Shown here in pieces: positions 33,737-42,516 of a DNA stretch of 64,000 nt. Numbering within the stretch: the first letter of the stretch is position 1; each line of letters begins with the position of its first letter. Origin of the DNA: Methylophilus medardensis. Lineage in GTDB: Bacteria; Pseudomonadota; Gammaproteobacteria; Burkholderiales; Methylophilaceae. A program made the position numbers and the translations under genes. Location: NCBI RefSeq assembly GCF_006363915.1, contig NZ_CP040946.1. The stretch is one strand, 5' to 3'. The notes under the pieces were generated by a model. It made no database searches, was not told the DNA's origin, and worked only from the letters and a program-made list of their open reading frames with translations.

Positions 33737-35860
33737 TTAAAAGCCAATTTGTTCCAACACACCATCCAGATGCTCTGCACTACCTTCGGGCGCGGTCACC
33801 TGCTGATTAGATGAGGCATCAACCCCTGAAACGGTAGTCTCACGCACGATCAGCCAACGCTGGCTCGCAGCATCTAATTTCATTTCAAGTCGTTTAGCTG
33901 TCTGGTCACGATAAGCTTTAGAGGCGTAGCTTTGCATGAAGGTGACCACAGCGGATTCCCCCTCTTGCACTACATGCATATCTGCAAGCGCCAGCGTAAT
34001 TTTACCCTGCTGCGGAGACAGACGTTTTTTGCGCTGTGACTCCCAAGCGCTCCGGCTGGATAAGCCTTCTGGCACAAACTCAGTTGCATAAGCCGCCAAG
34101 TAAGCACTGATGTTTTTACTGCGCCAAGCTTGCGCCCAAGCTTGAACAGCCGCATTGACTGCCGATTCTGTCCCAACCGCAACGGATGGATTGGCTTCGG
34201 GCGAGGATGCAGCCGCCACTGAGTCACTCGATACCGTAGGCGCTGCAGCCACAGGCGTCTGTGGTGCTGAGGATGTGACTTGCTCACGCGTAATCAACCA
34301 GCGCTTCTGCGTACCCTCATAACGCATGGTCAGTGTTTTATTGGCGGCGTCTTTGTAGGCTTTGTTGGCATACTTCTGCTCAAACTCAACAGAAGCCAGG
34401 GCACCATCCCGCACAATTTGTAGGTTATTCAATACCAGTGTGATGTCCCCTGAGGCCGCGGATAAACGTTGTTTTCGTTGCGCCTCCCAAGCTTTTCGAT
34501 TCAGCCCACCTTCTGGTGCGAAGTCGTCTGCATAGGCCGCCAAGTAATTTTTAACATCCTTTGCGCGCCATGCTTGTGCCCAAGCGGACACCGATTGTTT
34601 GATTTCAGTATCCCCCACTGGTGGTGCCGCGTCTGGCATCAGTGCCGCTGATGAAGCCGCTGCAACCGGTGCAGCCGTGGCTTTCACTGGTGGCGGTAAC
34701 ACTGGTTCAACTTCCGGCGCAGGCTCAGGCAATTGTTCCGCCACAAAAGTGGGCGGGGCTTGGGTCGCTTCACTTGCTTTTGGCGCCACGCCTTTTTCAG
34801 TCACTTGATGCGCCTCTGCCTCTGTGGTCGGCGCATTTGCCTCCGCCATGTTGCCTTTGACCATGTCTTGCTCGCTAGGCACAACAGGCGCCACATATTC
34901 CCCTTCAGGGATATGTGGAATTACCTCATCCTCTGCAACCGTAGCCATCTCTGCTGGCTTGGATGCCACTACCGGGGCAGGAGCCACTTTTGCCGCAGCC
35001 ACTGATTTTTGTTTCACAGTTTTAGGCACCACAGGCTTTGCCGATGCGGCTTTCGCAGTAGCAACAGCAGCGGTAGCCGCCACCGCAGGCGCCACAATGG
35101 CCTTGCTTGCTGCAGGCGCGACACTGCCAGCCGGCGGCAACACCACCGCAGTTTCTGCCATGGTTGTAGGCACCGCAGCGGCTTCTTGCGCAAATGCGGC
35201 CGGTGGCTCCACACTATCGGCAATTTGCGCGGCCATTTCTTTTTCTGTTACCGGCTGAGCAGTCGCTGCGGCGGAGGGCTCAGCGTTGCCTTCGACCTTG
35301 CTGGCAAGCTGCGCTGGCGCTGGTGACTCGTTGGGGGCAACTGACTCAGCTGCCGCTGCTGCCTTTGCGCCCTCAACGGGAGCATTTGCAGGCGGGGGTG
35401 TTTTTGCCGCTGCGTCATCTGCTTTCCAGAACTTGAGCTTGTCTGTCCATGCCTGATCGTTGTCGGCATCCAATTTTTTCTGCGGGACCTCGGCAATGGT
35501 TTTAATATCAGGGTTTTCGGCTGACGGAATGACATCCCCCCGCACCGAGACCAGACTATCTTTATCGAAATCAAGAATCACCCGGCGCTTTTCGACCACA
35601 GTCCCTTGCTTTCTTAATTCATAGAAGTAGTCCCAGCGGTTATCACGGAAACTATCCACAATCAGCGGCGTGCCCATGATGTACCGCACTTGCGAGCGGG
35701 TCATGCCTGGACGCAGTTGCAGCAACATTTTAGAAGTGACGACATTTCCTTGCTGCACTTCCATCTTAAACGGCTTGACTGAAGGAAGCTTGGCACCGCA
35801 TCCACTCTCCAGAGATGCGACCGCCAATACAAATAAGATAGAATTACGCATTAGATTCAC
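33737..35860 (-). CDS. BamE-domain protein with long Ala/Pro linker and two Cds6/NTF2-like C-terminal domains
   Basis: 707 residues, against roughly 110-160 for ordinary BamE. Residues 1-20 form a signal peptide with Cys21 as a possible lipid site (the lipobox, ESGC, is imperfect). Residues ~30-110 are a BamE/SmpA domain: QQGNVVTSKMLLQLRPGMT, GTPLIVDSFRDNRWDYFY. Residues ~115-423 are a low-complexity Ala/Pro/Val/Glu linker. Two 104-residue repeats follow at ~424-527 and ~572-675, 55 of 104 positions identical (shared AWAQAWR, YLAAYA, WExQRKxRLS, KAY, RWLI), resembling the NTF2-like C-terminal domain of Cds6-type L,D-transpeptidases. It occupies the normal bamE position beside fur and dapB, so it probably serves as BamE in the outer-membrane assembly machine with an added periplasmic part. 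Confidence 0.8.
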   Translation of the reverse strand: MNLMRNSILFVLAVASLESGCGAKLPSVKPFKMEVQQGNVVTSKMLLQLRPGMTRSQVRYIMGTPLIVDSFRDNRWDYFYELRKQGTVVEKRRVILDFDKDSLVSVRGDVIPSAENPDIKTIAEVPQKKLDADNDQAWTDKLKFWKADDAAAKTPPPANAPVEGAKAAAAAESVAPNESPAPAQLASKVEGNAEPSAAATAQPVTEKEMAAQIADSVEPPAAFAQEAAAVPTTMAETAVVLPPAGSVAPAASKAIVAPAVAATAAVATAKAASAKPVVPKTVKQKSVAAAKVAPAPVVASKPAEMATVAEDEVIPHIPEGEYVAPVVPSEQDMVKGNMAEANAPTTEAEAHQVTEKGVAPKASEATQAPPTFVAEQLPEPAPEVEPVLPPPVKATAAPVAAASSAALMPDAAPPVGDTEIKQSVSAWAQAWRAKDVKNYLAAYADDFAPEGGLNRKAWEAQRKQRLSAASGDITLVLNNLQIVRDGALASVEFEQKYANKAYKDAANKTLTMRYEGTQKRWLITREQVTSSAPQTPVAAAPTVSSDSVAAASSPEANPSVAVGTESAVNAAVQAWAQAWRSKNISAYLAAYATEFVPEGLSSRSAWESQRKKRLSPQQGKITLALADMHVVQEGESAVVTFMQSYASKAYRDQTAKRLEMKLDAASQRWLIVRETTVSGVDASSNQQVTAPEGSAEHLDGVLEQIGF

Positions 35861-35981
35861 TTTATAATCGGTATTATTGAGAATAATCGCTAATATACCA
35901 CGTAGTTTCGCCGTTCAAATACGGCAGGCGACTTAACCCGCAACAAAACTTAACGACAGACAACCCTACTGGACAAAACCT
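35861..35981. promoter_or_regulatory. Divergent promoter region between the BamE-like gene and fur
   Basis: 121 bp, A+T-rich, with a perfect dyad ATTATT-GAG-AATAAT (35873-35887) about 100 bp before fur. It resembles a Fur box only loosely (ATTAT/AATAAT hexamers without the GATAAT order), so autoregulation is a guess. Confidence 0.3.
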
Positions 35982-36401
35982 ATGCATGATCCCAAAGAAC
36001 TTAAAAATGCAGGCCTGAAGGCAACACTTCCGCGCCTAAAAATTCTAGAGCTATTTGAAAACAGCGAGCAGCGTCACTTATCCGCTGAGGATATTTATAA
36101 AGTCATGATTACCAATGGCGAAGATGTTGGTTTGGCGACGGTATATCGCGTGCTAACGCAGTTTGAACAAGCAGGATTGCTGGTGCGTCATCACTTTGAA
36201 AGTGGCAAAGCGGTGTTTGAAATGAATGAAGGCAGTCATCACGACCACATCGTCTGCGTCAAATGCGGCCGGGTCGAAGAGTTTTATGATGAAGAAATCG
36301 AAAAAAGACAAAAAACAGCCGCAGAAAAATACGGTTTTACCATGCAAGACCACTCGCTCACCATTTATGGCGTGTGCAAAAAACAACCCTGCACCGATTA
36401 A
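35982..36401 (+). CDS. fur: Ferric uptake regulator
   Basis: 139 residues. N-terminal winged helix (KNAGLKATLPRLKILELFE, SAEDIYKVM, GLATVYRVLTQFEQAGLL) and the C-terminal metal/dimer domain with HHDHIVCVKCGRVEEF. Represses iron-uptake genes when loaded with Fe2+. Divergent from the BamE-like gene. Ends 6 bp before the next gene on the same strand. Confidence 0.96.
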   Translation: MHDPKELKNAGLKATLPRLKILELFENSEQRHLSAEDIYKVMITNGEDVGLATVYRVLTQFEQAGLLVRHHFESGKAVFEMNEGSHHDHIVCVKCGRVEEFYDEEIEKRQKTAAEKYGFTMQDHSLTIYGVCKKQPCTD

Positions 36402-36407
36402 TCCTTT

Positions 36408-36974
36408 TTGCCGAGCCGATGCAAACGCATGCACATTGGCTCGCGACCTGACCATCACTTGCCCGACCTCACGCACGCATCCAATCACTTTGCGACCGGT
36501 TTTGATCCCATTGCCAGGCCAGATGCGCGCATCCTGATTTTGGGCTCATTGCCCGGCAATGCCTCGCTTGCGCAGCAGCAATACTACGCGCATCGGCAAA
36601 ACGCTTTCTGGCGCATTCTCGAGCAGCTGTATCAAATCCCTGCCGCTGCCCCTTATGAAGCACGTTGCCAGCTAGTGCGCGAGCATCAATTGGCGATTTG
36701 GGATGTATGCCATGGCGCGGAGCGTGTCGGCAGTTTAGACAGCAACATCGCGCAGCGCAGTGTGATTGCCAACGACCTCAATCACTTTTTGTCATTGCAT
36801 CCCGGCATCAAACTGATTGCTTTTAATGGTCAAGCCGCCGCGCAGTTGTTTAAAAAACACATCCAACTCCTCCGCGAAGTGCAGACCCTCGTACTCCCCT
36901 CCACCAGCCCGGCCAATGCAAGCCTCTCATTTGCTGAAAAATTGGCGCGTTGGGCCATGATTCAATCCGTCTAG
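36408..36974 (+). CDS. DNA-deoxyinosine (hypoxanthine) glycosylase, UDG superfamily
   Basis: 188 residues. FDPIARPDARILILGSLPGNASL near residue 31 matches the motif-1 region of family 6 uracil-DNA-glycosylase-superfamily enzymes (HDG), which excise hypoxanthine; then YYAHRQNAFWRIL and an AIWDVCHGAER motif, with LIAFNGQAAAQLF and LPSTSPANASL at the C-terminal motif. The first ~28 residues are unusual and rich in His/Arg; the true start may be inside, for example the Met at residue 9. Starts 6 bp after fur. Confidence 0.82.
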   Translation: MPSRCKRMHIGSRPDHHLPDLTHASNHFATGFDPIARPDARILILGSLPGNASLAQQQYYAHRQNAFWRILEQLYQIPAAAPYEARCQLVREHQLAIWDVCHGAERVGSLDSNIAQRSVIANDLNHFLSLHPGIKLIAFNGQAAAQLFKKHIQLLREVQTLVLPSTSPANASLSFAEKLARWAMIQSV

Positions 36975-37020
36975 CCCAGATAAAATTTTGCACAAAAACA
37001 TGCAAACCACTGTTTGCCGT

Positions 37021-37048
37021 GCATAAAAAAACGCGCATGAATGCGCGT
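37021..37048 (-). terminator. Terminator of recN
   Basis: ACGCGCA / TGCGCGT stem with a TGAA loop; on the minus strand it runs into TTTTTT. Located about 60 bp beyond the recN stop, between convergent genes. Confidence 0.75.
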
Positions 37049-37110
37049 CTTGTGCTGCGCCATTGCTAGGCAATACGCTAAACCACAGCCATGAACAATG
37101 GCGTTAGATA

Positions 37111-38772
37111 TTAAACACTAGGCACTTTTAGCATTTCTCGCGCATGCATGCGAGTAGCCTCGGTAATTTGCAAACCACCCAGCATCCTTGCAACTTCCTC
37201 GATACGCGCATCGCTATTTAAGGTGCGTATACGGCTCAAAGTCGCGCCCTGCTGTTCTGACTTGCTGACCTGCCAGTGCTGTTGCGCTTGCGCCGCCACT
37301 TGCGCCAAATGGGTAATCACCAACACCTGCCTGTGCTGGCCAAGCTGGCTCAGCAATTGGCCCACCACTTCAGCGACGCCGCCGCCAATGCCCACATCGA
37401 CTTCATCAAAAATCATGCACGGCACGGTACCCAAAGAGGCGGTCGTGACTTGTAAAGCGAGGCTGATACGTGACAACTCGCCGCCAGAAGCGACTTTATT
37501 CAGGGCACGGGGCTCGACCCCGGCGTGACCAGCGACGAGAAACTCCACCTGCTCAAGACCATATATTGCCGGCTCACCAGGTGTTAGCGCCACCGCAAAT
37601 TGCCCGCCTTTTAGTGACAAGGCCTGCATTTGATCGCTAATGGTGTTAGCCAACTGTTTGGCGGCTTGTTGTCTGAGCGCAGAAAGCTGAGAGGCTTGTT
37701 GGTGATACTTTTGCCAAGCCGCCTCGACTTGCTTGGCCAATACACCATCATCACCAAACGCTTCGAGTTCGGCCATGCGCTCAAGTTGTGTCGACAACAA
37801 ATCTGGTAAGTCATCTGGCTTGATTCGGTACTTGCGCGCAGCACTATGAATCGCCTGAATGCGGGTTTCGACCTCGGCTAACCTTTCGGGGTCTAGTTCA
37901 CTTTTTTGCAAATAACGATTTAATGCCCGGCTGGCTTCTTCAAGTTGCACTACCGCTGAATCCAGCGTTTCTGCCATCGGCTGTAAACCAGCATCTATCG
38001 CCTGTAACTCAAGCACTTTGGCTTGCGCTTGGGATAACAAATCCAGCGCATTGACCTCATCGCCTTCACTCATCAGCTGCAGGCTGGCTTCCATGCCCGT
38101 GAGCAAACTCGCCCCATGGCTCAGCCGAATATGTTCCTGTTGTAACGTCGACCACTCTTCCGCAGCAAACCCCAATTGTTTCAATTCGCGCGTGCTGTCT
38201 CGCAAGCCCGCAAGTTCATCCGCAAACTGACTGGCGTTTTTCTCGTAGGTCAATTGTTGCTGATGTAACTGTGTCCATTCTTTGTAAAGCTTGGCCAGCT
38301 GTTTAACCGAAGGCGTGGCCTGTGCATAGGCATCGAGAATCTCGCGCTGGGTGGCTACTTTGAGTAAGGAGTGATGGGCATTCTGACTATAAATGTCAAT
38401 CAGATGCTCACCGATTTCGCGCAGTTGGCCGACAGTGGCAGTAGCGCCATTGATGAACGCACGGCTGCGGCCATCGGCATAAATCACTCGCCGCAACATC
38501 AAAGTATCATCGACATCCATCTCTTGCGCCTGCAACCATTCACGCGCCGCCAGATTATTGGCAATATCAAAGGTGGTGGCAATTTCGGCTTTTTCGCAGC
38601 CCTGGCGTGTCACATCTCCCTCATTACGCGCGCCGAGGCTAAGTGATAAGGCATCGATCAGAATCGACTTGCCTGCACCAGTTTCACCGGTCAAGGCAGT
38701 GTAGCCCGCTGAAAACTCAAGTTCCAGCACATCAACAATGACAAAATCTCGAATAGAAAGGGCTTGTAGCAT
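37111..38772 (-). CDS. recN: DNA repair protein RecN
   Basis: 553 residues, SMC-like ATPase of double-strand-break repair. N-terminal Walker A TGETGAGKSILIDAL (~30-44), long central coiled-coil halves (~150-370), ABC signature SGGELSRISLALQV and Walker B MIFDEVDVGIGGGVAEVV in the C-terminal half. nadK precedes it by 20 bp on the same strand; the nadK-recN pair is common in proteobacteria. Confidence 0.96.
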   Translation of the reverse strand: MLQALSIRDFVIVDVLELEFSAGYTALTGETGAGKSILIDALSLSLGARNEGDVTRQGCEKAEIATTFDIANNLAAREWLQAQEMDVDDTLMLRRVIYADGRSRAFINGATATVGQLREIGEHLIDIYSQNAHHSLLKVATQREILDAYAQATPSVKQLAKLYKEWTQLHQQQLTYEKNASQFADELAGLRDSTRELKQLGFAAEEWSTLQQEHIRLSHGASLLTGMEASLQLMSEGDEVNALDLLSQAQAKVLELQAIDAGLQPMAETLDSAVVQLEEASRALNRYLQKSELDPERLAEVETRIQAIHSAARKYRIKPDDLPDLLSTQLERMAELEAFGDDGVLAKQVEAAWQKYHQQASQLSALRQQAAKQLANTISDQMQALSLKGGQFAVALTPGEPAIYGLEQVEFLVAGHAGVEPRALNKVASGGELSRISLALQVTTASLGTVPCMIFDEVDVGIGGGVAEVVGQLLSQLGQHRQVLVITHLAQVAAQAQQHWQVSKSEQQGATLSRIRTLNSDARIEEVARMLGGLQITEATRMHAREMLKVPSV

Positions 38773-38792
38773 GGGTCGGTAGCGTGGGCCTG

Positions 38793-39662
38793 TTAGCCCC
38801 AGTTTAGTTTATTGCGCAACATATCAAAATAGCAGTAATCTTGCGGATGCACCAGTTGGATTTCTTGCTGGGCGCGCTCAATACGCACATGATCTCCCAC
38901 CGCCAGTGGGTAAAGGCCTTGGCCGTCATAACTGATCTGAGCATCTGCCGCATGCACCACGATCACCTCAATCACGCTGCCGGCGGGCACCGTAATCGGC
39001 CGATAGCTCAGCGTATGCGGGCTGATAGGAACAATCGAAATCGCGTCCAGATCTGGGTGCATGATTGGCCCCCCGGCCGACAATGCATAAGCAGTGGTGC
39101 CGGTTGGCGTGGTTAAAATCAGGCCATCCGATCGTTGGCGTGACACAAACTGGCCGTCGACATGCACTTCTAATTCGATCAAGCGAAATGCACTCTTAAT
39201 CACCACATCATTCAGGGCAAAGGTCTGCTCAATGGGTTTGCCTGCGCGCGTCACCACTGATTGCAGCAACATACGGGATTCCAACTGATATTCACCCTGA
39301 AGGATTTTATCAATTTCAACCAGCATCTGATCGGTACGCAAGTCGGTCAAAAAACCCAAACGACCACGATTAATACCGATCAAGGGCACACCGGTATGCC
39401 GCAAAGCACGCCCTACACTCAACATGGTGCCATCGCCACCCATCACAATGACCAAATCGACCTTGCTACCGATGTCGTTGAGACTGGCCAGCTGAAAACC
39501 TTCATGGCTAATAAACTGCGCTGTTTGATCTTCAACAAAAACCTGCAACCCTTGCGACAATAGATGACGTGCCAAATGCGTGAGATCGCTTTGCATTTGT
39601 TGCAAAGCAATAGCGTCCATGTATTTTCCAACAATGGCGACGGAACGAAATGTAGATTGCAT
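38793..39662 (-). CDS. nadK: NAD kinase
   Basis: 289 residues, phosphorylates NAD to NADP. Catalytic GGDGT motif in VMGGDGTMLSVGRAL (~residue 75), then NRGRLGFLTDL, NDVVIKS and the TPTGTTAYALSAGGPI motif. Divergent from hrcA, 103 bp away, a familiar betaproteobacterial arrangement. Confidence 0.96.
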   Translation of the reverse strand: MQSTFRSVAIVGKYMDAIALQQMQSDLTHLARHLLSQGLQVFVEDQTAQFISHEGFQLASLNDIGSKVDLVIVMGGDGTMLSVGRALRHTGVPLIGINRGRLGFLTDLRTDQMLVEIDKILQGEYQLESRMLLQSVVTRAGKPIEQTFALNDVVIKSAFRLIELEVHVDGQFVSRQRSDGLILTTPTGTTAYALSAGGPIMHPDLDAISIVPISPHTLSYRPITVPAGSVIEVIVVHAADAQISYDGQGLYPLAVGDHVRIERAQQEIQLVHPQDYCYFDMLRNKLNWG

Positions 39663-39765
39663 GGGCGCATTAAAGCATAGAAGCCTTGAACTGAAAAGCG
39701 CAAGGGGCTGTTATCATAGCGTCAAATGATGCAAAATTTCACAGACAGCAATCAGGTGGTTAAAA

Positions 39766-40782
39766 GTGGATAAACGCGCGCAAATTTTGCTCAAAACCTT
39801 GGTGGAACATTACATCAGCGAGGGCCAGCCGATCGGCTCACGCACCCTGCTACAACATTCAGGCTTAGACGTCAGTCCGGCAACGATTCGCAATGTGATG
39901 AGCGACCTCGAACAATTGGGATTTATCACCAGCCCGCACACTTCTGCGGGGAGGGTGCCCACCAAAAAAGGCTATCGCCTGTTTGTCGACTCTCTGATGA
40001 CGGTACAACCACTCGACCAACGCGCCATGACGCAATTAAAAAGCGGCTTAAGCTCCCACAACCCACAAGCCTTGATTAACAGTGCGGCAGATATGTTGTC
40101 GCAGCTGACTCAGTTTGCCGGTTTGGTGATGATTCCCAAGCGGACGCGTAACGTATTGAAACATCTCGAATTTTTACATCTCAACGATAAGAAAATTCTA
40201 GTGATTCTGGTGACCGAGGATGGACAAGTACAAAATCGCATTTTACTCACAGATAAAGCTTTCACTGCCAGCGAACTGACGGCTGCCAGCAATTATTTCA
40301 ACAGCCATTGCCAGGGCTTGTCGCTCGAAGAGGTGCAAACCAAGCTCAAGCAGGAGTTGCAGCAAATGCAGGCGGACATCAACCGCCTCATGTCGGCCGC
40401 GCTTGATGCGGCCAGCCAGCCTGAATCTTCAGAGCAAGAGACGGTGGTGATTGCCGGTGAGCGCAATCTATTGCAAGTCGATGAGCTTTCAACCAACGTC
40501 GGCAGCCTGCGTAAACTGTTTGAGATTTTTGAGCGTCGCACTGCGCTCATGCAACTGCTAGACCACAGTCAGCGCGCAGAAGGCGTACAAATTTTTATTG
40601 GCGGCGAAAGTGGCTATCTGCCATTGGACGAATGTAGTCTGGTGACCTCGCCCTACGAGGTGGATGGGCAAGTGGTCGGCACCTTGGGGGTGATTGGCCC
40701 GACGCGCATGGCTTACGAACGCATTATCCCCATCGTCGATATCACTGCTAAACTCCTGTCCAACGCGCTCTCTAACCAATAG
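39766..40782 (+). CDS. hrcA: Heat-inducible transcription repressor HrcA
   Basis: 338 residues from a GTG start preceded by an AGGTGG site. N-terminal winged helix (VEHYISEGQPIGSRTLLQHS, SPATIRNVMSDLEQLG, SPHTSAGRVPTKKGYRLFVDS) and the central/C-terminal HrcA dimerisation domain (GALGVIGPTRM-like GTLGVIGPTRMAYERIIPIVD). Represses chaperone genes through CIRCE operators. I find no CIRCE repeat in the 103 bp upstream and no grpE/dnaK next to it. Confidence 0.96.
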   Translation: MDKRAQILLKTLVEHYISEGQPIGSRTLLQHSGLDVSPATIRNVMSDLEQLGFITSPHTSAGRVPTKKGYRLFVDSLMTVQPLDQRAMTQLKSGLSSHNPQALINSAADMLSQLTQFAGLVMIPKRTRNVLKHLEFLHLNDKKILVILVTEDGQVQNRILLTDKAFTASELTAASNYFNSHCQGLSLEEVQTKLKQELQQMQADINRLMSAALDAASQPESSEQETVVIAGERNLLQVDELSTNVGSLRKLFEIFERRTALMQLLDHSQRAEGVQIFIGGESGYLPLDECSLVTSPYEVDGQVVGTLGVIGPTRMAYERIIPIVDITAKLLSNALSNQ

Positions 40783-40861
40783 CCTCTCTAGTACGTTACT
40801 CCCAACTCAGTGGGCTGACTTTAGCCTCATCGCCTCGGACGATACAGACGCTGAGAAAGCT

Positions 40862-40899
40862 TTGTCAGAGTTGTCTGACAACACAATCAGCCCTGATTG
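40862..40899 (+). repeat. Two tandem perfect dyads between hrcA and the lipoprotein gene
   Basis: TTGTCAGA-GTTG-TCTGACAA (40862-40881) is followed 2 bp later by CAATCAG-CC-CTGATTG (40884-40899). Either tandem hairpins ending hrcA without a T tract, or operator sites about 60 bp before the lipoprotein start. Confidence 0.5.
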
Positions 40900-40960
40900 A
40901 CTGTTAAGATTAGCGCCATGCCTTCAATATAACCTTACATCTAATTGTTGAGGGGTTAAC

Positions 40961-41194
40961 ATGAAACAAACGACACACACAACGCTGTACAAATCTTTGG
41001 CTTGGTCATTACTCTTGGCTTTCAGTTTAAATCTGACGGCCTGTGGCTCGATGAGCACGCGTGGAAAAAGTACCGCGCTCGGCGCTGGGATTGGTGCCGT
41101 TGGTGGCGCAGTATTAACAGGTGGTAGCGCCATAGGCACGGTCGGTGGTGCAGCCGTCGGTGGCGTGATCGGCAACCAGATTAATAAAAAATAG
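40961..41194 (+). CDS. Glycine-zipper lipoprotein, 77 aa
   Basis: Signal peptide with lipobox LTAC (Cys28), then a mature part of about 50 residues dominated by a glycine zipper (ALGAGIGAVGGAVLTGGSAI and a second Gly-rich stretch) ending GNQINKK. Resembles the glycine-zipper 2TM domain lipoproteins of the SlyB/OsmB kind; role in the outer membrane inferred. A strong terminator follows, so it is a single-gene unit. Confidence 0.85.
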   Translation: MKQTTHTTLYKSLAWSLLLAFSLNLTACGSMSTRGKSTALGAGIGAVGGAVLTGGSAIGTVGGAAVGGVIGNQINKK

Positions 41195-41217
41195 CGCTCA
41201 ACTGCCTTTGTCACCGA

Positions 41218-41257
41218 ACAACCGCTGATCCTGTTTAGCGGTTGTCGCACTTTTTTC
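41218..41257 (+). terminator. Intrinsic terminator of the lipoprotein gene
   Basis: ACAACCGCT / AGCGGTTGT stem with a 10-nt loop, followed after 5 nt by TTTTTT. Confidence 0.85.
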
Positions 41258-41301
41258 TCTGGCAGGCGTCATAACAGGCTTTAATCGCTTAAAATGCCCG
41301 C

Positions 41302-42408
41302 ATGACCTATTATCAGCCAGAACCTGCATACACCCACGGCAGCCAATCAAAAGTGGGGATTCTGTTAGCTAATCTGGGCACGCCTGAGGCGCCGACCGCC
41401 AAAGCGTTGCGACCTTACTTGCAGCAATTTCTGATGGACAGGCGCGTCGTTGAGATTCCTCGCTTTATTTGGTGTTGGATTTTGCACTGCATCATCTTGG
41501 TGATTCGCCCGAAAAAATCGGCTGAAAAATACGCCAGCGTGTGGACGGCCGAGGGCTCGCCACTCATGGTGTTTGCGCAACAGCAAAAATCCTTACTACA
41601 ACAAACGCTGGCGAAACATATTGCCAGCCCATTCGCGGTTGAATTGGGCATGACCTACGGCAACCCCAGCATGAAAAGCGCCATTGAGTCACTCAAAGCA
41701 CAAGGATGTGACCGTATTCTGGTGTTTCCGCTTTATCCGCAATACGCGGCGAGCAGCACGGCTGCTGCGTTAGATGCGGTGTGGCGCGTATTATTAAAAA
41801 TGCGCAATGTGCCTGCCATCCGCACCATCAAGCATTACCACGACGATCCACTGTACATTCAAGCACTTGCAAGCCACATCAAAGCATATTGGCAGCAACA
41901 TGGCCAGCCGGAAAAATTAGTCATGAGCTTTCATGGCGTGCCTAAATTTCACCTGCTGAAAGGCGACCACTACCATTGTGAATGCCATAAAACTGGCCGT
42001 TTACTGGCGGAGGCTTTAGGCTTAAGCAAAGAACAATACCAAGTGGCCTTTCAATCCCGCTTTGGCCGCCAAGAGTGGCTGCAGCCCTACCTAGCGAACA
42101 TCTTAGATGCTTTAGGCAAACAGCAACTCAAACGCATAGATGTGGTTTGCCCCGGCTTTAGCAGTGACTGCCTAGAAACACTGGAAGAAATTGCAATGGA
42201 AGGCAAACATTTATTCCAATCCGTGGGCGGTGGGGAGTATCACTATATTCCAGCCCTTAATAGCGAGGCGGTTTGGATTGAGGCCATGGCTGGTATTGCG
42301 TTGGCGCAGCTGCAAGGCTGGGTCAGTCGCGAGTTTGATGCCGTCCACGCCGAGACTGAGGCAGAAGCTTCTAAAGCTCGCGCGCTGGCCATGGGTGCTG
42401 AGAAATAG
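41302..42408 (+). CDS. hemH: Ferrochelatase
   Basis: 368 residues, inserts Fe2+ into protoporphyrin IX in the last step of haem synthesis. KVGILLANLGTPEAPTAKAL near the N-terminus, ELGMTYGNPSM, the metal-site motif MSFHGVPKFHLLKGDHYHCE and CPGFSSDCLETLEEI are all present. Typical length for proteobacterial enzymes. A 25-bp hairpin follows. Confidence 0.96.
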   Translation: MTYYQPEPAYTHGSQSKVGILLANLGTPEAPTAKALRPYLQQFLMDRRVVEIPRFIWCWILHCIILVIRPKKSAEKYASVWTAEGSPLMVFAQQQKSLLQQTLAKHIASPFAVELGMTYGNPSMKSAIESLKAQGCDRILVFPLYPQYAASSTAAALDAVWRVLLKMRNVPAIRTIKHYHDDPLYIQALASHIKAYWQQHGQPEKLVMSFHGVPKFHLLKGDHYHCECHKTGRLLAEALGLSKEQYQVAFQSRFGRQEWLQPYLANILDALGKQQLKRIDVVCPGFSSDCLETLEEIAMEGKHLFQSVGGGEYHYIPALNSEAVWIEAMAGIALAQLQGWVSREFDAVHAETEAEASKARALAMGAEK

Positions 42409-42420
42409 TCATTCACAACC

Positions 42421-42445
42421 GGTGGCGGGCTTGTTAACCGCCACC
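42421..42445. other. Hairpin between hemH and hldD
   Basis: GGTGGCGG / CCGCCACC perfect 8-bp stem with a 9-nt loop, 12 bp after the hemH stop. No T tract follows, so it may be a Rho-dependent or stabilising structure rather than an intrinsic terminator. Confidence 0.5.
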
Positions 42446-42516
42446 TGCGCACTTCGAGTGCTAGACCAGCCTGATTACGCGTTATAATTGCGTTTTAACG
42501 TTTTAATCAGCGCGCT

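Noticed and set aside
34824..35258. Ala/Gly-rich open frames on the plus strand opposite the BamE-like gene
   Set aside because: They are the complement of the low-complexity GC-rich linker of that gene; repetitive composition keeps several frames open by chance.
35861..35981. Fur box in the fur promoter
   Set aside because: The ATTATT-GAG-AATAAT dyad lacks the ordered GATAAT hexamers of a Fur box; recorded only as a low-confidence region.
39663..39765. CIRCE or sigma-32 promoter upstream of hrcA
   Set aside because: A CTTGAA occurs near 39683, but no CCCCAT-like -10 at 13-15 bp and no GAGTGCTAA repeat follow.
42483..42488. TATAAT before hldD as a firm promoter
   Set aside because: Consensus -10, but no acceptable -35 hexamer 16-19 bp upstream; not listed as a promoter.
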